64,000 nucleotides of DNA from Microbacterium sp. JZ31 (GTDB lineage Bacteria > Actinomycetota > Actinomycetes > Actinomycetales > Microbacteriaceae), in assembly GCF_016805985.1 (NCBI RefSeq), contig NZ_CP017661.1, forward strand, positions 2,356,001 through 2,420,000. The letters run 5' to 3'. The first letter of the stretch is position 1, and each line of letters opens with the position of its first letter. Positions 58,044 to 64,000 of the stretch are shown here, in pieces. Both the position numbers and the translations under genes were made by a program. The notes below the pieces were generated by a model. The model saw nothing but the letters and a program-made list of their open reading frames with translations. It was not told the origin of the DNA and ran no database searches.

Positions 58044-59375
58044 ATGACCGATGACGTCACGCCGCAGCAGCTGCGCTTCGAGACTCTGCAGATCCACGCC
58101 GGTGCCGCGCCGGATCCTGTCACGGGCGCCCGCGCGACGCCGATCTACCAGACCACGTCGTACGTGTTCCGCGACTCCGACCACGCGAAGAACCTGTTCG
58201 CGCTGGCCGAGACCGGCAACATCTACACGCGCATCCAGAACCCCACGCAGGACGTCGTCGAGCAGCGCCTGGCCGCGCTGGAGGGCGGCACGGGCGCTCT
58301 GCTGGTCGCGAGCGGCCAGGCCGCCGAGACGTTCGCGGTGCTGAACATCGCGCAGGCCGGCGACCACATCGTCTCGTCGTCGTCGATCTACGGCGGCACC
58401 TACAACCTGTTCAAGTACACGCTCGCGAAGCTCGGCATCGAGGTCACGTTCGTGGAGAACCAGGACGACCCGGGCGCCTGGCGCGCGGCCGTCCGCCCGA
58501 ACACGAAGCTGTTCTTCGCCGAGACGATCGGCAACCCGGCGATCAACGTCCTCGACATCCGCACGGTCGCGGACATCGCCCACGAGAACGGCGTGCCGCT
58601 GATCGTCGACAACACGATCGCGACGCCGTACCTGATCCGTCCCTTCGAGCACGGCGCCGACATCATCGTGCACTCGGCGACCAAGTTCCTCGGCGGTCAC
58701 GGCACCGTGATCGGCGGCGTGCTGATCGACGGCGGCACGTTCAAGTGGTCGGAGAACAGCGAGCGGTTCCCGGGTCTCACGACGCCCGACCCGTCGTACC
58801 ACGGCGCCGTCTACACCGACGCGGTGGGCGACGAGCTCGCGTACATCATCAAGGCGCGCGTGCAGCTGCTGCGCGACCTGGGCGCGGCGATCTCGCCGCA
58901 GAGCGCATGGCAGCTGATCCAGGGCATCGAGACGCTGTCGCTGCGCATCGAGCGCCACGTGCACAACGCGCAGCACGTCGCCGAGTGGCTCGAGAGCCAC
59001 CCGGATGTCGCCACCGTGAACTACTCCGGTCTGCCGACCTCGCCCTGGTACTCCGCGGCGAACACGTACGCGCCCAAGGGCGTCGGCGCCGTGCTGTCGT
59101 TCGAGCTCAAGGGCGGCGTGGACGCCGGCCGCGCGTTCGTCGACTCGCTGCAGCTGTTCAGCCACCTGGCGAACATCGGCGACGTGCGCTCGCTCGTCAT
59201 CCACCCCGCCTCGACCACGCACTCGCAGCTCACGCCCGAGCAGCAGCTCAGCGCCGGCGTCACGCCGGGCCTCGTGCGGCTCTCGGTCGGCCTCGAGAAC
59301 GTCGAGGACCTGATCGCCGACCTCGAGCAGGCGCTCGCGACCGCGCGCGCCGCGTCGGCCGCCGCGCGCGCCTGA
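58044..59375 (+). CDS. metY: O-acetylhomoserine sulfhydrylase
   Basis: 443 residues, PLP enzyme of the Cys/Met metabolism family. Cofactor Lys214 in HSATKFLGGHG; the N-terminus FETLQIHAGAAPDPVTGARATP is typical of MetY. Converts O-acetylhomoserine and sulfide to homocysteine. metX, which makes its substrate, follows. Confidence 0.96.
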   Translation: MTDDVTPQQLRFETLQIHAGAAPDPVTGARATPIYQTTSYVFRDSDHAKNLFALAETGNIYTRIQNPTQDVVEQRLAALEGGTGALLVASGQAAETFAVLNIAQAGDHIVSSSSIYGGTYNLFKYTLAKLGIEVTFVENQDDPGAWRAAVRPNTKLFFAETIGNPAINVLDIRTVADIAHENGVPLIVDNTIATPYLIRPFEHGADIIVHSATKFLGGHGTVIGGVLIDGGTFKWSENSERFPGLTTPDPSYHGAVYTDAVGDELAYIIKARVQLLRDLGAAISPQSAWQLIQGIETLSLRIERHVHNAQHVAEWLESHPDVATVNYSGLPTSPWYSAANTYAPKGVGAVLSFELKGGVDAGRAFVDSLQLFSHLANIGDVRSLVIHPASTTHSQLTPEQQLSAGVTPGLVRLSVGLENVEDLIADLEQALATARAASAAARA

Positions 59376-59388
59376 GGCGCCTTCGCCG

Positions 59389-59454
59389 CGAGACCTCATC
59401 CGGCGTCCGAGTCATCGCCGCACGGCGATGACTCGGACCGGGGATGAGGTCTCG
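59389..59454 (+). terminator. Long hairpin between metY and metX
   Basis: Outer arms CGAGACCTCATCC/GGATGAGGTCTCG (13 bp) and inner arms TCCGAGTCATCGCC with its complement (about 14 bp) are separated by a 4-nt internal loop. It starts 13 bases after the metY stop. Probably a terminator or attenuating structure separating metY from metX. Confidence 0.7.
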
Positions 59455-59507
59455 TGCGTTTCCGGCGGGCGTAACAGTGGGCGGATGCCCGTGCCGGCCC
59501 AGGCAGA

Positions 59508-60725
59508 ATGAAGCGCATGGACTGGCAGATCTCCGAGGACACGGTGCCGTCGAGCCTCGTCACGGAGGCCGACGCCCGGTCCATGGTGGGCCGCCCGCCC
59601 GCGTCCGGCGCCTGGCGCGACGGCGACCCGGCCGGCGACCGCCGCTTCGCGGGCTTCGGCGAGCTGAGACTCGAGGGCGGCGGCGTGCTGCCGTCGTTCC
59701 GGCTCGCGTACGAGACCTGGGGCGAGCTGAACGCCGCGCGCGACAACGCGATCCTGATCGCGCACGCGCTCACGGGCGACACGCACGTGCGCGGCGACGC
59801 CGGTCCCGGGCATCCCACGGCCGGCTGGTGGGGCGACATCGTCGGCCCGGGCGCCCCGATCGACACCGACCGGTGGTTCGTCGTCGCGCCGAACATCCTC
59901 GGCGGCTGCCAGGGCTCCACGGGTCCCGCGAGCATTCATCCGGACGGCGAGGCCTGGGCGTCCCGGTTCCCGTACCTCACGATCCGCGACCAGGTCACGG
60001 CGCAGGTGCGGCTCGCGGACGCGCTGGGCATCGACGTGTGGGCGGCCGTGGTCGGCGGCTCGATGGGCGGCATGCACGCGCTCGAGTGGGGCGTGGCGCA
60101 TCCGGACCGGCTCGCGCGCCTCGCGGTGCTGTCGGCGCCGCCCCTGACGACCGCGGATCAGATCGCGCTGAACGCCGTGCAGCTGCAGGCGATCGACATG
60201 GATCCGCGCTTCCGCGGCGGCGAGTACTACGACGCCGCGGACGGCGACGGCCCGCATCGCGGCCTCGCGCTCGCGCGGCGCATGGCGCTGCTGAACTACC
60301 GCAGCCCCACGGAGCTGAACTCCCGCTTCCAGCGCTCGTGGCAGTCGGGCGTCAGCCCGCTCGGCCACGGCGGCCGGTTCGCCGTGGAGTCGTACCTCGA
60401 CTTCCACGGCAACAAGTTCACGCGGCGCTTCGACGCCAACACGTACATCCGCCTCGTCGGCGCGATGGACTCGCACGACGTGGGCCGCGAGCGCGGCGGC
60501 GTCGAGGCGGCGCTCGCGCGCGTCACGGCGACGACGCTCGTGCTCGGCATCGATTCGGATCGCCTGTTCCCGATCGACGGCCAGCACCGGATCGCGCGCG
60601 GCATCCCCCGCACGCTCGACGGCGACGACGCCGTGGTGCTGAACAGCGACTTCGGCCACGACGGGTTCCTGATCGAGACGGCCGCCGTGGGGTCCCACCT
60701 GCGGCGCCTGCTCGCCACAGGCTGA
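59508..60725 (+). CDS. metX: Homoserine O-acetyltransferase
   Basis: 405 residues, alpha/beta hydrolase fold. Nucleophile Ser185 in VVGGSMGGM, Asp in LGIDSDRLFP and His in GHDGFL form the triad; NILGGCQGSTGP is a family hallmark. Acetylates homoserine for metY. ATG at 59508; an internal ATG at 59517 is possible. Converges on the TetR gene. Confidence 0.96.
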   Translation: MKRMDWQISEDTVPSSLVTEADARSMVGRPPASGAWRDGDPAGDRRFAGFGELRLEGGGVLPSFRLAYETWGELNAARDNAILIAHALTGDTHVRGDAGPGHPTAGWWGDIVGPGAPIDTDRWFVVAPNILGGCQGSTGPASIHPDGEAWASRFPYLTIRDQVTAQVRLADALGIDVWAAVVGGSMGGMHALEWGVAHPDRLARLAVLSAPPLTTADQIALNAVQLQAIDMDPRFRGGEYYDAADGDGPHRGLALARRMALLNYRSPTELNSRFQRSWQSGVSPLGHGGRFAVESYLDFHGNKFTRRFDANTYIRLVGAMDSHDVGRERGGVEAALARVTATTLVLGIDSDRLFPIDGQHRIARGIPRTLDGDDAVVLNSDFGHDGFLIETAAVGSHLRRLLATG

Positions 60726-60767
60726 GGCCCGCCGCTCCGGACCGGGCCGCGCCCGGCCGCCGCGGCG

Positions 60768-61373
60768 CTACGCCGCGAGCCGGGCGCGCAGCGAGTCGAG
60801 CAGCACCTGCGCGGCGAGGTCGAAGGCCCGCTCGGCGCGCGCGTCGCGGTCGGACTCCTCCGCCAGCACGCGCCCGAGCGTGCGCGTCGGTCCGTCGGGC
60901 TTCCAGACGTCCGCGGGGGACGCGAGATCGAAGCCGAAGCCGATCGCGAACGCGTCGATCAGCGTGACGATCGTGAGGATCTCGCCGTCGGGGAATCCGG
61001 CGCCCGCCAGCGCCGTGGCCATCTCGTCGTAGGCGCCGATCACGGCGGGGTGGGTGATCGTCTTGCCCACCAGCAGCGGGACGAGCAGCGGATGATCCGC
61101 GTACATGCGCCGATGGGCGCGCATCAGCCGCAGGAGGAACGCGTCCCACGACTCCCCCGCCTCCGGATGCACGGCGTAGCGCGAGACGAGCCGACCGCGC
61201 ATGAGCTCGACGATGCCGTCGCGCCCGTCCACGTGGTTGTACAGCGACGACGGCCGCACGCCCAGGCGCCGCGCGATCGCGTTCACGCCGAAGGGCTCGC
61301 CGGAGTCCACGAGCTCCAGGCCCGCGTCGGCGATCCGTTCGGGCGACAGCACTGTCACGCGCGGTCTCGGCAC
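60768..61373 (-). CDS. TetR family transcriptional regulator
   Basis: 201 residues from a GTG with GAGAGGA 7 bases upstream. HTH: LGVRPSSLYNHVDGRDGIVEL, with a TetR_C-like domain. Divergent from the MFS transporter; a 32-bp palindrome between them covers both candidate -10s, so it is likely the repressor of the MFS/amidohydrolase pair. Confidence 0.92.
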   Translation of the reverse strand: MPRPRVTVLSPERIADAGLELVDSGEPFGVNAIARRLGVRPSSLYNHVDGRDGIVELMRGRLVSRYAVHPEAGESWDAFLLRLMRAHRRMYADHPLLVPLLVGKTITHPAVIGAYDEMATALAGAGFPDGEILTIVTLIDAFAIGFGFDLASPADVWKPDGPTRTLGRVLAEESDRDARAERAFDLAAQVLLDSLRARLAA

Positions 61374-61445
61374 CGGGCCGTCCTCTCGCCGGATGGGATC
61401 GAAGGGACGCCGGGTCTTCCGTCCGGCGGCTCCCGTGTGCATAAT

Positions 61446-61477
61446 AACGAACACCATTCGTACGAATGCCATTCGTT
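61446..61477. promoter_or_regulatory. Palindromic operator for the TetR regulator
   Basis: Central perfect palindrome ATTCGTACGAAT (61456-61467) with symmetric flanking arms AACGAAC (61446) and ATTCGTT (61471). Each half is itself an inverted repeat of ACGAA/TTCGT, so two dimers may bind. CATAAT just upstream (plus) and TATTAT (minus) are candidate -10s overlapping it. Confidence 0.7.
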
Positions 61478-61529
61478 TTCGAAGGCCGCCCCACCCCCAC
61501 CCTGCCGGTCCCACCCACCCGGAGTTGTC

Positions 61530-62771
61530 ATGACTGCCCTCGACCTGTCCACGCGCGTCCCGCTGCGCTTCCCCACCGCGACGGCCACCTTCGCCATCGG
61601 CATCGCCGGCTACCTCGGCGTCAACCTCTCGCCCTACATGATCACCGCCGCCCAGGAGGGCCTGGGTCTCGACGTCCTCGCCGCCAGCTGGCTCGTCACC
61701 GCGACCCTGCTGCTGACCGCCGTCACGGGCCTCGGGATCGCCCCGCTGTGCGCCGGCGCCCGCCGGCTGCTCGTCGCGCGGATCGGACTGGTGGTCGCGC
61801 TCGCCGGCTTCGCCGCCGCGGCGCTCGTCCCGTCGCTCATCGCGGTCGGCCTCATCCTCGGCGGCATCGGCGCCGGCGGCGCCGTGGCCGCCTCGGGCGC
61901 CGCGCTCGCCGCGTTCCGCAACCCCGACCGCGTGGCGGGCTTCAACGGCCTCGCCAACCGCGCCGTGATGACGATCGTGCTGGCCGTGGTGCCGGCCATC
62001 GGCCTGGCGCCGCTGAACGTGTTCGGCTCGCTGGCGCTGTTCAGCCTCATCGGCCTGCTCGTCTCCGTCTGGCTGCCCGCCGCGCCCGTCGCGGCGCCGC
62101 AGGCGGGCGCCGCGATCGCCGAGGCCGTGCCGATCGAGGTCGCCCCGACGGGCACCGTCCGCGCACCGCGCCCCGCCTCGCGCGCCGTCACGATCGCGGG
62201 CTTCGGACTGCTCGCGGTGTTCGCGCTCTGGGCCGTCAGCGAGGACTCGCTCTGGGCCATGGCCGGAGTCATGGGCGCCGACCTCGCGGGCCTGACGCCC
62301 GAGGGCCTCGGCATCGCCCTCAGCGGCTCGACCGCGGGAGGCCTGCTCGGCTCGCTCGCGCTCATGATCCTCGGCGACCGCCTGGGCCGCGCCGTGCCGC
62401 TCGTCGTCCTGCTCGTCGCGGGCGGCGCCCTGAAGATCGCCGAGGGCTTCGTCACCGACCCGACCGTGTTCATCGTCGTCTTCATCGCGTGGAACACGAT
62501 CTACGCCGTCGCGTTCATGTACTTCGTCGCGACGTCCGCCGCGCTGGATGCCGACGGCCGCTGGTCGGGCCCGCTGTTCGCCGTCTACCTGGTGGGCTCC
62601 GCGCTCACGCCGGTGATCGGCGCCGCGCTCGTGGGCGTCTTCGGGTACCAAGGCTTCGCCATCACGCTCGGCGTCGCGAGCTTCGTGCTGGCCGTCCCCG
62701 CCGGCGCGATCGCACTGCTCTCCACCCGGCTCGACCGCGCCGCGGCGCGCGAGATGGAGACCGTCGCATGA
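61530..62771 (+). CDS. MFS transporter
   Basis: 413 residues, about 12 helices in two halves with a polar central loop near 190-215. YLGVNLSPYMITAAQEGLGL begins the first half. GGAG 5 bases before the ATG. Overlaps the amidohydrolase as ATGA, so the two may handle one compound. Confidence 0.9.
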   Translation: MTALDLSTRVPLRFPTATATFAIGIAGYLGVNLSPYMITAAQEGLGLDVLAASWLVTATLLLTAVTGLGIAPLCAGARRLLVARIGLVVALAGFAAAALVPSLIAVGLILGGIGAGGAVAASGAALAAFRNPDRVAGFNGLANRAVMTIVLAVVPAIGLAPLNVFGSLALFSLIGLLVSVWLPAAPVAAPQAGAAIAEAVPIEVAPTGTVRAPRPASRAVTIAGFGLLAVFALWAVSEDSLWAMAGVMGADLAGLTPEGLGIALSGSTAGGLLGSLALMILGDRLGRAVPLVVLLVAGGALKIAEGFVTDPTVFIVVFIAWNTIYAVAFMYFVATSAALDADGRWSGPLFAVYLVGSALTPVIGAALVGVFGYQGFAITLGVASFVLAVPAGAIALLSTRLDRAAAREMETVA

Positions 62772-64000
62772 CCCGCACGCTCTATCGCCATGCACGCGTG
62801 TTCACGGCCGACGAGCGGGGCTTCGCCGAGGCGCTCGTCGTGGACGGTGCGCGCATCGCGTTCGTCGGCACGGAGGCGGATGCCGTCGCGCAGGCGGGAC
62901 CGACCGCCGCGTCCGTCGACCTCGAGGGACGCCTCGTGCTGCCCGGCTTCGTCGACGCGCACACGCACCTGCTGATGACGGGAGACGCGCTCGGTCAGGT
63001 CGGCCTGACGCACGCGCGGACGCTCGCCGACATCCAGGATCTGCTCCGCCGGGCGCGCGCGGAGGGTGCGGACGACGCGCCCCTGCGGGGACGCGGCTGG
63101 CTCTTCGACGCGGTGCCGGGCGGACGGCCGACCGCCGCGATGATCGACGAGGCGGTCGCCGACGTGCCCGTCTACCTCGACGCGAACGACTACCACTCGT
63201 GCTGGGTCAACTCGTCGGCGCTCGCCGAGCTCGGCATCACGCGCGAGACGCCGGATCCGATCGGCGGACGCATCGGACGCGACGCGCACGGCGAGCCGGA
63301 CGGCATGCTCTACGAGACCGCCGCGCAGCAGTTCGCGTGGGCGCACCGCGACGCGACGACGACCGACGCGCAGCGGGACGCGTCGGTCGAGCGCGTGATC
63401 GCGGCCTACCTCGCCGCCGGCGTCACGGGCGTGGTCGACATGGCGTTCGACGCGCACGGCCTGGCGGCGTTCGAGCGGGCGCACGCGCGCCGCGGCGGCT
63501 CTCTCCCCCTGCGCGTGGCCGCCCACTGGTTCGTGGCCAACACGGGAGACGACGACGCGAACCTCGCCCAGGTCGCGCGCGCCGCGGAGCTCGCCGCGGC
63601 CTCGGGCGCCGTGCGCGTGGTCGGCATCAAGCTGGTGCTGGACGGCACGATCGACGCCTGCACGGCCGCGATGCGCGATTCGTACGCGAACGGCTCGAAC
63701 GCCGAGCCGATCTGGCCCGCCGAGCGGCTGGACCCGGTGGTGGCCGCCGCCGACGCCGCCGGCATGCAGATCGCGCTGCACGCGATCGGCGACGCGGCGA
63801 GCACCATGGCCCTCGACGCGATCGAGCACGCGATCGCCGCGAACGGCCCGCGCCCGCGCCGGCACCGCATCGAGCACCTCGAGTACGCCGCCCCCGGCAC
63901 CGCCGAGCGCATGGCCCGGCTCGGCGTCACGGCGTCGATGCAGCCGGTCCACGCCGACCCGGCCATCTTCGCCAACTGGGCCGCTCAGCTCGGCGACGCG
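62768..64000 (+). CDS. YtcJ-like amidohydrolase (family 3), 3' end outside the window
   Basis: At least 411 residues, open to the window end. Metal-binding DAHTHL after the beta-sandwich (VDLEGRLVLPGF), carboxylate-lysine region GIKLVLDGTID, then LHAIGDAAS and HRIEHLEY with further His ligands. YtcJ-type enzymes deformylate or hydrolyse cyclic amides. Coupled by ATGA to the MFS gene. Confidence 0.92.
   Translation, partial: MTRTLYRHARVFTADERGFAEALVVDGARIAFVGTEADAVAQAGPTAASVDLEGRLVLPGFVDAHTHLLMTGDALGQVGLTHARTLADIQDLLRRARAEGADDAPLRGRGWLFDAVPGGRPTAAMIDEAVADVPVYLDANDYHSCWVNSSALAELGITRETPDPIGGRIGRDAHGEPDGMLYETAAQQFAWAHRDATTTDAQRDASVERVIAAYLAAGVTGVVDMAFDAHGLAAFERAHARRGGSLPLRVAAHWFVANTGDDDANLAQVARAAELAAASGAVRVVGIKLVLDGTIDACTAAMRDSYANGSNAEPIWPAERLDPVVAAADAAGMQIALHAIGDAASTMALDAIEHAIAANGPRPRRHRIEHLEYAAPGTAERMARLGVTASMQPVHADPAIFANWAAQLGDA

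Noticed and set aside
60742..60756. Hairpin CCGGGC-CGC-GCCCGG between metX and the TetR gene
   Set aside because: Only 6 bp with a 3-nt loop in very GC-rich DNA; too weak to call a terminator.
60768..62795. Minus-strand frame of 675 codons
   Set aside because: Only 60768-61373 is the TetR gene; the remainder is antisense to the MFS gene.

Overview
The window is high-GC DNA (about 70% G+C) from an actinobacterium. The best guess is Microbacteriaceae, probably Microbacterium. The main reasons are the run argS, LmeA-like gene, lysA, hom, thrB, thrC, rho, prfA on one strand; an Ala/Glu/Pro/Arg-rich N-terminal extension on Rho; frequent GTG and TTG starts; frequent 4-base ATGA/GTGA overlaps; and a class-E-type LAxTG sorting signal. 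These are judgements from reading, not database hits. No transposase, integrase, phage gene or CRISPR array was seen.

Layout. 145-2909 (minus): ECF sigma factor, small unknown protein and cytoplasmic subtilisin-like protease, a translationally coupled cassette cut off by the window edge. 3096-5557 (minus): DUF4012 membrane protein and a LAxTG surface protein. 5668-17837 (minus): prfA, rho, threonine/lysine biosynthesis (thrC, thrB, hom, lysA), a GNAT, an LmeA-like protein and argS. 18049-19004 (plus): SGNH hydrolase and tRNA-Arg(CCG). 19194-25128 (minus): Ser/Thr kinase, gamma-glutamyltransferase-like enzyme, CPBP protein, trmB and DUF3097. 25306-28253 (plus): TPM-domain membrane protein and pspA. 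28432-37500: a galactan-utilisation locus with secreted GH53 endo-galactanase, two sugar permeases, a binding protein, GH42 beta-galactosidase and a divergent LacI regulator with two identical operator-like sites. 37563-40663: arginase-like protein, small HExxH protein, orphan SIP domain behind a DtxR-like box, tyrosine phosphatase and AhpD-like protein. 40877-46956 (plus): alpha/beta hydrolase plus a complete peptide-type ABC importer. 47007-55125 (plus): phosphonate-type ABC importer (phnD, phnC, fused phnE), FAD oxidoreductase, GntR regulator and secreted metallophosphoesterase, with 11-nt direct repeats resembling PhoP (PHO) boxes before the first and last genes. 55209-57909 (minus): GNAT, ung, phosphoribosyltransferase and SDR. 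58044-60725 (plus): metY and metX. 60768-64000: TetR regulator divergent from an MFS transporter and a YtcJ-like amidohydrolase that runs off the end.

How it works together. hom and thrB/thrC share homoserine with metX/metY, so the window covers both branches from aspartate semialdehyde to threonine and to homocysteine, plus the last step to lysine. The galactan locus reads as secreted cleavage, uptake and intracellular hydrolysis under LacI control, but has no ATPase of its own. The phosphonate block looks like a phosphate-starvation unit. The least explained parts are the sigma/protease cassette, the dispersed intergenic repeat seen twice, and several palindromic control regions.
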